A stretch of DNA of 8,286 nucleotides from contig JAZRMZ010000149.1 in the NCBI GenBank assembly GCA_045647905.1, positions 1 to 8,286 on the forward strand, given 5' to 3'. A model generated the notes under the pieces. The model was given only the letters and a program-made list of their open reading frames with translations, was not told where the DNA came from and ran no database searches. The DNA comes from SIG440 sp045647905. GTDB taxonomy: Bacteria; Bacillota; Clostridia; Monoglobales; Monoglobaceae. The position numbers and the translations under genes were made by a program. Positions 1-6,000 of the stretch are shown here, in pieces; the stretch's first letter is position 1; every line of letters starts with the position of its first letter.

Positions 1-955
1 AGGGGATAACATCAAAGAAGTACTTAGCTGAGAAAGGTCTGTAAAGGTGAACCTTAACAACACCAACCTTGCCGCCGCGAGCGTTGATATAATCAACTGT
101 TTCTTCGATAGCTTCGCAAGCTGAACCCATAGCAACGATAACCTTTGTTGCATCGGGAGCACCGTAGTAGTTGAAGGGCTTGTATTCTCTGCCTGTAATC
201 TTTGTGATTTCCTTCATGTAATCAGCAACGATGTCAGGAATAGCATCATAATATTTGTTTGCAGCTTCTCTGCCCTGGAAGTAGATATCAGCGTTCTGAG
301 CTGTACCGCGGAGAACGGGGTGTTCAGGGTTGAGAGCGTTGTCCTTGAATGCCTTGAGAGCATCCCAGTCAAGAAGACCCTTGAGATCTTCAAAGTCCAT
401 AACTTCGATTTTCTGAAGCTCGTGTGAAGTTCTGAAACCGTCGAAGAAGTGGAGGAAGGGAACTCTACCCTTGATTGAAGCCAAGTGAGCTACGCCACCA
501 AGATCCATAGTTTCCTGAACAGAGCCTGATGCCAGCATAGCGAAACCTGTCTGACGACAAGCCATAACGTCCTGATGGTCACCAAAGATGTTAAGAGCGT
601 GAGCTGCAAGAGCACGAGCACTTACGTGGAAAACTGTAGGAAGAAGTTCACCTGCAATTTTGTACATTTTGGGGATCATAAGAAGAAGACCCTGTGATGC
701 CGTAAATGTTGTTGTCAAAGCACCTGCCTGAAGTGAACCGTGAACGGCACCTGCAGCACCTGCTTCTGACTGCATTTCAACAACGTCAACTGTTTCGCCG
801 AAGATATTCTTCAGACCGTCTGCACTCCACTGGTCAACATTTTCTGCCATGTTTGAAGAGGGAGTGATAGGATAGATAGCAGCAACTTCAGTAAACGCAT
901 AGGCGCAATGTGCAGCAGCGCTGTTACCATCCATGGTTTTCATTTTTTTAGCCAT
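1..955 (-). CDS. nifJ: Pyruvate:ferredoxin (flavodoxin) oxidoreductase, N-terminal part (gene runs off the window)
   Basis: Pyruvate:ferredoxin oxidoreductase is a cytoplasmic, oxygen-sensitive enzyme that converts pyruvate and CoA to acetyl-CoA and CO2 while reducing ferredoxin, the main pyruvate-oxidising route in anaerobes. My translation gives 318 residues of a family that is usually about 1,170, so only the first quarter is here; the 4Fe-4S and C-terminal TPP domains lie outside. Domain I shows YPITPSS at 28-34, EMQSEAGAAGAVHG at 60-73, and VSARA at 111-115. T31, E64 and R114 fall at the positions known to bind pyruvate and TPP in the Desulfovibrio africanus enzyme. VKVHLYRPFS near the break is the start of domain II. 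The ATG at 953-955 is preceded by AAGGAGG (965-971) and matches the family N-terminus (MAKKMKTMDGN). It is apparently transcribed alone from the promoter at 1032-1060. Identification is very secure. Confidence 0.96.
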   Translation of the reverse strand, partial: MAKKMKTMDGNSAAAHCAYAFTEVAAIYPITPSSNMAENVDQWSADGLKNIFGETVDVVEMQSEAGAAGAVHGSLQAGALTTTFTASQGLLLMIPKMYKIAGELLPTVFHVSARALAAHALNIFGDHQDVMACRQTGFAMLASGSVQETMDLGGVAHLASIKGRVPFLHFFDGFRTSHELQKIEVMDFEDLKGLLDWDALKAFKDNALNPEHPVLRGTAQNADIYFQGREAANKYYDAIPDIVADYMKEITKITGREYKPFNYYGAPDATKVIVAMGSACEAIEETVDYINARGGKVGVVKVHLYRPFSAKYFFDVIP

Positions 956-1003
956 GAAAAAAAGCCTCCTTAAATATATATAGTTAATTAATTTTAGCAA
1001 ATC

Positions 1004-1025
1004 TGTGCGACCACATAATCACACA
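1004..1025. promoter_or_regulatory. 22-bp near-palindrome at the oxidoreductase transcription start, operator candidate
   Basis: TGTGCGA (1004-1010) and TCACACA (1019-1025) form inverted arms with one mismatch around an 8-bp centre. The site covers roughly +1 to +22 of the predicted transcript. The TGTG/CACA arms are reminiscent of CRP/FNR-type sites, whose usual centre is 6 bp, so the family of the binding protein cannot be named. It could also act as a small RNA hairpin at the 5' end of the message. Confidence 0.4.
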
Positions 1026-1031
1026 GCAAAT

Positions 1032-1060
1032 ATTATATCACAACTTGTGTAGAAATTCAA
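1032..1060 (-). promoter_or_regulatory. Sigma-A promoter of the pyruvate:ferredoxin oxidoreductase gene
   Basis: On the minus strand TTGAAT (1055-1060) and TATAAT (1032-1037) are separated by exactly 17 bp, and the -10 has an extended TGA before it. Transcription would start near 1025, giving a leader of about 70 nt that ends in the strong AAGGAGG site. The spacer contains the perfect 11-bp palindrome CACAACTTGTG (1039-1049), placed where a bound protein would block polymerase. Confidence 0.8.
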
Positions 1061-1164
1061 ATATATTTTGAAAAAAAATCAAAAAATTTTAAAATTTCTG
1101 TTTTTAACAGATTATTGTTAAAAATTTGACAATATTTTGATTAAATACACAAATCAAGAAAAGA

Positions 1165-1197
1165 GGAGCTATCGAAAATAGTACTTGCGATAGCTCC
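1165..1197 (-). terminator. Rho-independent terminator of the short-chain dehydrogenase gene
   Basis: A perfect 10-bp stem (GGAGCTATCG at 1165-1174 with CGATAGCTCC at 1188-1197) encloses a 13-nt loop. On the minus strand it lies 17 nt past the dehydrogenase stop codon and is followed by the T-rich run TCTTTTCTTG. On the plus strand no comparable T-run follows, so it acts in the minus direction. Confidence 0.85.
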
Positions 1198-1213
1198 ATA
1201 AAATTATTGATTA

Positions 1214-1978
1214 TTACCATGCGGTCCAGCCACCGTCTACAACAATGTTTGAACCTGTCATAAAACTTGAAGCATCTGAAGCAAGCAATAGTACGGCTCC
1301 TGACATTTCATAGTTTTGTCCAAAACGGTTAAGCATTGTTTTGGATGCAAGCTGTTGGTTGAAGTTAATATTCGTTTGATTTTTTGGTGCAGGGAAAGGT
1401 CCTGGGGTAACGGAATTAACTCTTATGTTATATTGTGCAAGTGAACCTGCAGCGTATCGTGTAAGCTGAGCAACACCTGCTTTTCCGGCACCGTAATTGG
1501 GTGGATTTTTTTGCGGATTATTGCTGTAAATACGCAAATCAGGTGAAACAAGACCGTACATTGAAGAATAGTTGATAATTGAACCGCCGCGCTTTTTCAT
1601 ATAAGGTATTATTTCCCGAATGCAGCGGAATGTACTTGTTAAGGCTCCGTTAAGTCCTTTTTGCCATATTTCATCATCCATAAATTCAATTTGACTTTGT
1701 TCGCCGTAGCCTGCTCCATAGGTAGCACAATTTACCAAAACATCAATAGAGCCAAATTTATCATAGACCATTTTGAAACATTGCTGAACCGATTCTGTGG
1801 ATGAAATATCACATTCAATGAACAAATCGGCGGGAGATTCCGCCTTTGTGACATCTGCTACGGCTACGGTCGCACCAAAGTCTTTGAGTGCTTTCACGTT
1901 TGCGGAGCCAAGATAGCCCATTCCGCCTGTTACAATACATATTTTATTTGATAGGTTAAACAAATCTCTGTAATTCAA
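1214..1978 (-). CDS. Short-chain dehydrogenase/reductase (SDR), NAD-type, substrate unknown
   Basis: A classical-type SDR of 254 residues, the usual family length, expected to oxidise or reduce a hydroxyl/keto group on a small molecule, probably sugar-derived. The Rossmann motif TGGMGYLG is at 17-24. D42 at the end of strand 2 points to NAD(H) over NADP(H). The structural motif reads VNCA at 82-85 instead of NNAG. N110, S138/S139 and YGAGK at 162-166 (Y162, K166) supply the catalytic tetrad. The segment between Ser and Tyr is about ten residues longer than usual (SPDLRIYSNNPQKNPPN), seen in SDRs acting on sugar acids or nucleotide-sugar precursors, as I recall. The C-terminus GSNIVVDGGW is typical. 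The start is TTG (1976-1978) with AAGGAG 8 nt upstream; the next Met is inside the NAD motif, so TTG is required. Monocistronic, divergent from an AraC regulator that probably controls it. Confidence 0.9.
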   Translation of the reverse strand: MNYRDLFNLSNKICIVTGGMGYLGSANVKALKDFGATVAVADVTKAESPADLFIECDISSTESVQQCFKMVYDKFGSIDVLVNCATYGAGYGEQSQIEFMDDEIWQKGLNGALTSTFRCIREIIPYMKKRGGSIINYSSMYGLVSPDLRIYSNNPQKNPPNYGAGKAGVAQLTRYAAGSLAQYNIRVNSVTPGPFPAPKNQTNINFNQQLASKTMLNRFGQNYEMSGAVLLLASDASSFMTGSNIVVDGGWTAW

Positions 1979-2013
1979 AGCGATTACTCCTTTTGTGGAT
2001 TTTATTTTTTAAA

Positions 2014-2042
2014 AGTATAATTTTTTTCCTTAAACAAGTCAA
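2014..2042 (-). promoter_or_regulatory. Sigma-A promoter of the short-chain dehydrogenase gene
   Basis: Minus-strand TTGACT (2037-2042) and TATACT (2014-2019) are spaced by 17 bp, about 35 bp upstream of the TTG start. The -35 contains one of the TTGAC half-sites repeated in this intergenic region. Confidence 0.75.
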
Positions 2043-2090
2043 TCTTGAAAATGGACTGATTTCTGATAAGGATGGCAGAAAATCAAAAAT

Positions 2091-2125
2091 TGTCAAAAAA
2101 AGAATTTGACTTTGACAGATGTCAA
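2091..2125. promoter_or_regulatory. Cluster of TTGAC half-sites between divergent genes, AraC operator candidate
   Basis: The pentamer TTGAC/GTCAA occurs four times in 34 bp: GTCAA at 2092-2096, TTGAC at 2106-2110 and 2112-2116, and GTCAA at 2121-2125. The last two form the perfect dyad TTGACA-GA-TGTCAA (2112-2125), whose left arm is also the -35 of the AraC-type gene. A fifth copy (2038-2042) is in the -35 of the divergent dehydrogenase. Binding by the adjacent regulator would be expected to affect both promoters; the link is inference. Confidence 0.45.
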
Positions 2126-2139
2126 TGTTATGATAAAAT
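2112..2139 (+). promoter_or_regulatory. Sigma-A promoter of the AraC-type regulator gene
   Basis: TTGACA (2112-2117), a 16-bp spacer and TAAAAT (2134-2139) with extended -10 TGA. The -35 is embedded in the dyad TTGACA-GA-TGTCAA, a layout suited to autorepression. Confidence 0.65.
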
Positions 2140-2158
2140 ATGTTGGGGAGTGTGAGCA

Positions 2159-3028
2159 GTGCTTAAATATGTTGAAATAGATTTTTGTGTGGGAAAAGTC
2201 AAATGTAAACTTGTTAATTTAAATACAGATAATGACGTATATGATAAAGAGAAGCGGTACTATCAGCACCGTCATCAGGGCTTTGAACTGCATTATGCGG
2301 AAAATGGGTTTTATCAGGTTTCAAACTCTGAAAATAGTTTTAATATATACAACGGACAATTGTTGATGGTTTCGCCTAAAACATATCATCAGATTATTCC
2401 CGGAACGGGAAAATCGTCAAAGATTAGTCTGTTGGTAGAAATTATGCCTCCTGAAACAGATGAATGTGATATGAATGATATTAAGTTTTATCAGGGCTTC
2501 CAAAGAGATGATTTTGTTGTGTTGGATATAGGAAATACTGAAATAAAAGATAATTTAGTATCAATCAGAAATAAAGCAGAAGGTGAAATGCATTACCTAA
2601 AAAGAGAAAAAATCCGAACGCTGATTACAATTCTTTTGATAAATATTTTTGAGCAGTTTTTTATCGAAAAGAACACAAAGATGAACGTAAAGGATTCTAA
2701 ATTACGTTCGGATGAGGAGATTCTGGATGATTTTTTTGCTTTTTATTTTATGTCCAACTCGTCAAACCATGATTTGGCTGACAGACTCCACGTCAGCACA
2801 AGACAACTTCATCGTATTATAAAAAAATCTTACAATATGAATTACAGAGAAAAATTGAAAGAGGTTCGTCTTGAAATTGCGATGAATTTTTTAACCAATA
2901 CGAATAAGAGTATAACGGAAATATCCAATATATTAGGGTATAGCAGTGGTGCTAATTTTTGTGCTTTTATAAAATCGGTTATGGGAAAAACACCGACTCA
3001 AATACGAAAGGAAAGCACAGAGCTATAA
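2159..3028 (+). CDS. AraC-family transcriptional regulator
   Basis: A cytoplasmic DNA-binding regulator of 289 residues, normal for the AraC/XylS family. The N-terminal half is a cupin-like sensor: YYQHRHQGFELHYAENG near 34-50 and LLMVSPKTYHQIIPG near 68-82 follow the usual H-x-H...E and G-x-L-x-x-x-P-x-x-H pattern of a sugar-type ligand pocket. The C-terminal 100 residues carry two helix-turn-helix motifs: LADRLHVSTRQLHRIIKKSY, then ITEISNILGYSSGANFCAFI followed by GKTPTQIRKE. The start is GTG at 2159-2161 with GGGGAG (2145-2150) 8 nt upstream; there is no in-frame ATG before the sensor domain. It diverges from the SDR gene, its likely target, and probably binds the TTGAC half-sites between them. 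The stop codon directly abuts the stop of the convergent DeoR gene. The ligand cannot be deduced. Confidence 0.92.
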   Translation: MLKYVEIDFCVGKVKCKLVNLNTDNDVYDKEKRYYQHRHQGFELHYAENGFYQVSNSENSFNIYNGQLLMVSPKTYHQIIPGTGKSSKISLLVEIMPPETDECDMNDIKFYQGFQRDDFVVLDIGNTEIKDNLVSIRNKAEGEMHYLKREKIRTLITILLINIFEQFFIEKNTKMNVKDSKLRSDEEILDDFFAFYFMSNSSNHDLADRLHVSTRQLHRIIKKSYNMNYREKLKEVRLEIAMNFLTNTNKSITEISNILGYSSGANFCAFIKSVMGKTPTQIRKESTEL

Positions 3029-3781
3029 TCACATAATTTTCAACTGAGGAAAATATTCTGAAAAATTTTCGGATATATTGTTTTCACATATAAGTACGTC
3101 AACATGGTTAAGGGTTGTTTGCTTATAGGGGGAATTTGTGCCGAATTTTTCGCTGTCACACAGGAATATTTTTTGTTCGGAATTTTGGAGCATCACATTC
3201 CGCACAAGGACTTCTTCACGGGTACAATCGGATATAATGCCATCCTCAGAGAGGGATTTTGTGGAAAAGAAGACCTTGTGGGCACGGATGTTTTCGAATA
3301 TGCTGTGTGCATCTGCTCCAATCAGGCAGTTTCGGTTTTCGGAGCTTAGTATGCCGCCCGATGAAATGACCCTGAGTGCCGAATTGGACAGGAGGCTTAG
3401 GATTTCAATGTTGTTTGTGATAACCGTGAGGGTGTTGTTGAACATGATTTCATTTGCCAGATAAAAGGAGGTGGAGGACTGGTCAAGAAAAATAATGTCA
3501 CCGTCTTTGAGAAGGGTTTTTGCTTTTTGGGCAATAATCTGTTTTTGATTTATGTTATGGTGGGAGCGCTTTGTGAAGGATATAACATTTGAGAAATTCC
3601 TGACAAGCTCTGCACCGCCGTATGTTTTTTTGATAAGTCCTTTTTGTTCCAATGCTGTCAAATCTCTTCTGATGCTTGACTCACTGGTATAGAGTTTTTC
3701 ACACAGCTTTTTGACTGTAACAAAGCCTTCTTCGGTTTTCAAAAGATTAATTATTTCACGTTCTCTTTCGTTTTTCAGCAT
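3029..3781 (-). CDS. DeoR/GlpR-family transcriptional regulator
   Basis: A DeoR-type repressor of 250 residues, the family norm. The winged helix is at 6-57, with the signature SSIRRDL (35-41), L44, G48 and TYGGA (53-57). The C-terminal sensor resembles sugar-phosphate isomerase folds: IIFLDQSSTSFYLA (96-109) with D100 and SST at 102-104, then TNNIEIL, SSGGIL, and a final KIFLCDSEKFG block. Such sensors usually bind phosphorylated sugars or polyols, which release DNA. The ATG at 3779-3781 has AGGAG 6 nt upstream (3788-3792). It is divergent from the glycerol-1-phosphate dehydrogenase/HAD operon, its most likely target; a triose or glycerol phosphate ligand is inference. No convincing own promoter was found in the 158-bp gap. 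It converges on the AraC gene with no base between the stop codons, so its transcript 3' end must lie within that gene or beyond. Confidence 0.93.
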   Translation of the reverse strand: MLKNEREREIINLLKTEEGFVTVKKLCEKLYTSESSIRRDLTALEQKGLIKKTYGGAELVRNFSNVISFTKRSHHNINQKQIIAQKAKTLLKDGDIIFLDQSSTSFYLANEIMFNNTLTVITNNIEILSLLSNSALRVISSGGILSSENRNCLIGADAHSIFENIRAHKVFFSTKSLSEDGIISDCTREEVLVRNVMLQNSEQKIFLCDSEKFGTNSPYKQTTLNHVDVLICENNISENFSEYFPQLKIM

Positions 3782-3802
3782 ATTGAACTCCTTTTTTTCG
3801 GT

Positions 3803-3844
3803 GATTGATTCTGATTTTTGTTCAAAAAATAAGCATAATCAATC
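3803..3844. promoter_or_regulatory. Inverted repeat between the DeoR gene and the glycerol-1-phosphate dehydrogenase operon, operator candidate
   Basis: GATTGATT (3803-3810) and AATCAATC (3837-3844) are perfect 8-bp inverted arms 26 bp apart, roughly 2.5 helical turns. Further TTGAT cores follow at 3851, 3872 and 3882 on the plus strand, overlapping the operon promoter. DeoR-family repressors often bind such repeated AT-rich TTGAT/ATCAA elements, so this is the natural place for autogenous and operon control. Confidence 0.4.
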
Positions 3845-3871
3845 GGAACTTGATCATTTTTTGACAAAGTG

Positions 3872-3900
3872 TTGATTTGTTTTGATAAAAACAGTATACT
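3872..3900 (+). promoter_or_regulatory. Sigma-A promoter of the glycerol-1-phosphate dehydrogenase/HAD operon
   Basis: TTGATT (3872-3877) and TATACT (3895-3900) are spaced by 17 bp, giving a start near 3907 and a leader of about 40 nt. A TTGACA at 3861-3866 with GATAAA 17 bp on is a weaker alternative. Confidence 0.65.
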
Positions 3901-3945
3901 ACATTTATCAGCAAATGTAAATATAAAAGTTTTGGGTGAATGATT

Positions 3946-5214
3946 ATGGATATTAACAGTATTTTAAAAGGTATGGAGTGTTCCTGCGGAAAAAGGCACA
4001 GTTGCAATATTGAATATGTTTATATTGAAAAAAATGCAGTGAACAGAATGGATGAAATATGCAAAGATTACAAAAATATTCTTATTGTTGCGGATGAAAA
4101 TACTTTCACGGCGGCAGGGGATTTGGTTGAAAAAGCACTTGAACATAAAACAATAAAGAAAGTTGTATTTGATGGACAAAAAATTTTGATTCCTGACGAA
4201 ATTGCCATAGATAAAGTGAATGAACATATGGAAGATGTTGATTTGATTATTGGAATCGGGTCAGGGGTTATTCAGGATTTGTGTAAGTATGTTTCGTTCT
4301 TTTCAAAAATACCGTATATGGTGGTTGCCACTGCACCCTCTATGGACGGCTACGCCTCGGACGGGGCGGCAATGATTCTGAAGGGCATGAAGGAAACTGT
4401 GAAGGCGGGGCTTCCCAAAGCTATTATTGCAGATACCAATATTCTCAAAAATGCGCCCATGGAAATGATAAAAGCCGGTTACGGCGATATTATAGGCAAG
4501 TATTCGGCACTTTGCGACTGGAAGCTCAGCGCAACGGTGAACGGCGAGTATTTTTGTCAGTATATTTATGACACTACATATGAGATGATACAAAATACTC
4601 TTGATACAGCCGGGGGGCTCTTGGAAAGGGATGAAACGAGCGTAAAGGCACTTATGGAGGCATTGATTGTTGTGGGGATTATGATGAGCTTTGCAGGTTC
4701 TTCACGGCCTGCATCAGGAAGTGAACATCATCTTTCGCATTTCTTTGAGATTGTGGGAATTATAAATTCCCAGCCTTATTTTCCTCATGGGCTTGATGTG
4801 GCTTATTCAACAGTGGTTATGGCGGAAATCAGAGAAAATATTTTGAAAAAGGATTTTCCCGACAAGTTGTATCGGCTTTCTGATGCTGAGTATGTTGGGA
4901 AAATGAAAGAAATATATAAAAATGTGGCTGACGAATGTGTTGCTTTGCAGAACAGGGTTGGAAACTATACCGCAGACAGGTTGGGTGTATATAAGCAAAA
5001 AGAAGCTGAAATCAGAGGAATTCTGACACAAATGCCAAAAGCTGATGAAATAAAGGATATGCTTTCACTTGCGGAAATTGACATCTCTGAGTTTTATGAA
5101 ATGTATGATGAAAAGAAGATTAAAGATGCTGTGCTTTATGCAAAGGATTTGAAGGACAGATATACGGTTTTGTGGCTCAATTACGATATGTTCGGAGGTT
5201 ATAAGAATGAATAA
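3946..5214 (+). CDS. egsA: AraM/EgsA-type sn-glycerol-1-phosphate dehydrogenase
   Basis: This family reduces dihydroxyacetone phosphate to sn-glycerol-1-phosphate with NAD(P)H, in the cytoplasm; the Bacillus subtilis relative AraM/EgsA is metal-dependent. The protein is 422 residues, in the iron-containing/glycerol dehydrogenase superfamily. The nucleotide-binding loop GIGSG is at 103-107 followed by D111, then TAPSMDGYASDGAA, a hallmark of the G1P dehydrogenase branch. Predicted metal ligands are D181 (GYGD), a histidine in SEHHLSH (H261/H262/H265) and H281 (PHGLD). The N-terminus has a Cys/His cluster, CSCGKRHSC at 12-20. I choose the ATG at 3946 because GGGTGA (3934-3939) is 6 nt before it; an ATG at 3940 would abut that site. 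It is the first gene of a two-gene operon, overlapping the HAD gene by 8 nt, probably controlled by the divergent DeoR protein. The physiological product in this organism is not proven. Confidence 0.88.
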   Translation: MDINSILKGMECSCGKRHSCNIEYVYIEKNAVNRMDEICKDYKNILIVADENTFTAAGDLVEKALEHKTIKKVVFDGQKILIPDEIAIDKVNEHMEDVDLIIGIGSGVIQDLCKYVSFFSKIPYMVVATAPSMDGYASDGAAMILKGMKETVKAGLPKAIIADTNILKNAPMEMIKAGYGDIIGKYSALCDWKLSATVNGEYFCQYIYDTTYEMIQNTLDTAGGLLERDETSVKALMEALIVVGIMMSFAGSSRPASGSEHHLSHFFEIVGIINSQPYFPHGLDVAYSTVVMAEIRENILKKDFPDKLYRLSDAEYVGKMKEIYKNVADECVALQNRVGNYTADRLGVYKQKEAEIRGILTQMPKADEIKDMLSLAEIDISEFYEMYDEKKIKDAVLYAKDLKDRYTVLWLNYDMFGGYKNE

Positions 5215-5929
5215 AGAAGACATAAAAGTTGTTGCAATGGATTTGGACGGAACGTTGACCCAACATAAACAACAGCTTGATGCGGAAAACAGAACGGCAC
5301 TTGACAGACTGGCTGAAAAATACAAGTTGCTGATGGTTGGTGCAGGTCAGGTTATGAGGATTTTTAATCAGTTGGGAGCTTATCCCATTGACATAATCGG
5401 AAATTACGGCTTGCAGTATGGTGAATATAATAAATGTACAAAAACTATTGAAATTGTGAGGGATTTGACCTTTCCTACGGACAAGCCATCGGTGGAGAAA
5501 AGAGTTACCATGCTCAGAGAAAAATACGGGTTCACGGAATTTTCGGGCGAAAATGTGGAGTTCCATCCGTCGGGATGCGTGACCTTCCCCATTCTGGGCA
5601 CAACGGCAAAGTCCGAGGACAAGCTCAGCTTTGACCCTGACCGTGCAAAACGAAGAAAAATATATGATGATGTTGCGGAAGTTTTTTCTGATTATACGGT
5701 TTTTGTGGGAGGTTCGTCGTCCTTTGATATGGCACCGTTCCCATATAACAAATATTATGCTCTTGATGAATACTGCAAGGAGCATAATATTGAACATAAA
5801 AATGTAGTTTACATCGGGGATGACTATGGCTTGGGCGGAAATGATGAATCGGTTTACAAGTCGGATTTTCCGTATCTTACCATTGATGATTACAGAACCT
5901 TTCCACAGGTTATAGAACAGATTTTGTAG
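5207..5929 (+). CDS. HAD-IIB family hydrolase, related to eukaryotic-type phosphomannomutase
   Basis: A 240-residue cytoplasmic HAD enzyme expected to act on a phosphorylated small molecule. Motif I is DLDGTL at 12-17 (nucleophile D12, acid D14), the motif III lysine is probably K182 (PYNKYYAL), and motif IV is GDDYGLGGND at 204-213. The order, length and the FDMAP...NKYYAL...GGND block resemble eukaryotic phosphomannomutase. However, the PIGR motif that carries a substrate-phosphate-binding Arg there reads PILG (128-131), and motif II reads GAGQ (45-48) with no Ser/Thr. I therefore favour a phosphatase over a mutase, as inference. The ATG (5207-5209) has GGAGG (5194-5198) 8 nt upstream and overlaps the dehydrogenase stop by 8 nt, so the two are translationally coupled. 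Partnership with a glycerol-1-phosphate dehydrogenase recalls AraL/AraM in B. subtilis, where AraL is also a HAD phosphatase. No terminator follows until 6265-6297. Confidence 0.85.
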   Translation: MNKEDIKVVAMDLDGTLTQHKQQLDAENRTALDRLAEKYKLLMVGAGQVMRIFNQLGAYPIDIIGNYGLQYGEYNKCTKTIEIVRDLTFPTDKPSVEKRVTMLREKYGFTEFSGENVEFHPSGCVTFPILGTTAKSEDKLSFDPDRAKRRKIYDDVAEVFSDYTVFVGGSSSFDMAPFPYNKYYALDEYCKEHNIEHKNVVYIGDDYGLGGNDESVYKSDFPYLTIDDYRTFPQVIEQIL

Positions 5930-5935
5930 ATTAGA

Positions 5936-5944
5936 TGGTATAAT
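5936..5944 (+). promoter_or_regulatory. Possible extended -10 promoter ahead of the repeat region
   Basis: TGG-TATAAT is a perfect extended -10 just past the HAD stop codon. The matching -35 position holds AACAGA, a poor match, so activity is doubtful. If used, it would start a transcript near 5951 covering the whole repeat region. The rest of 5945-6000 is AT-rich spacer in which I see no gene. Confidence 0.22.
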
Positions 5945-6000
5945 ATTAGTGAGCTTAAAAAGCATTATTTCAAAAAATAAATAAAAGGTTTTCAAAAAAA

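Noticed and set aside
3782..3870. Promoter for the DeoR gene
   Set aside because: TATGCT-like -10 candidates on the minus strand have no acceptable -35 at 16-18 bp, so I do not call one.
3940..3945. Earlier ATG for the glycerol-1-phosphate dehydrogenase
   Set aside because: GGGTGA lies directly against it with no spacing; the ATG at 3946 is at a workable 6 nt.
5930..6000. Intrinsic terminator directly after the HAD gene
   Set aside because: Only a 4-bp GCTT/AAGC pairing is visible, without a following T-run.
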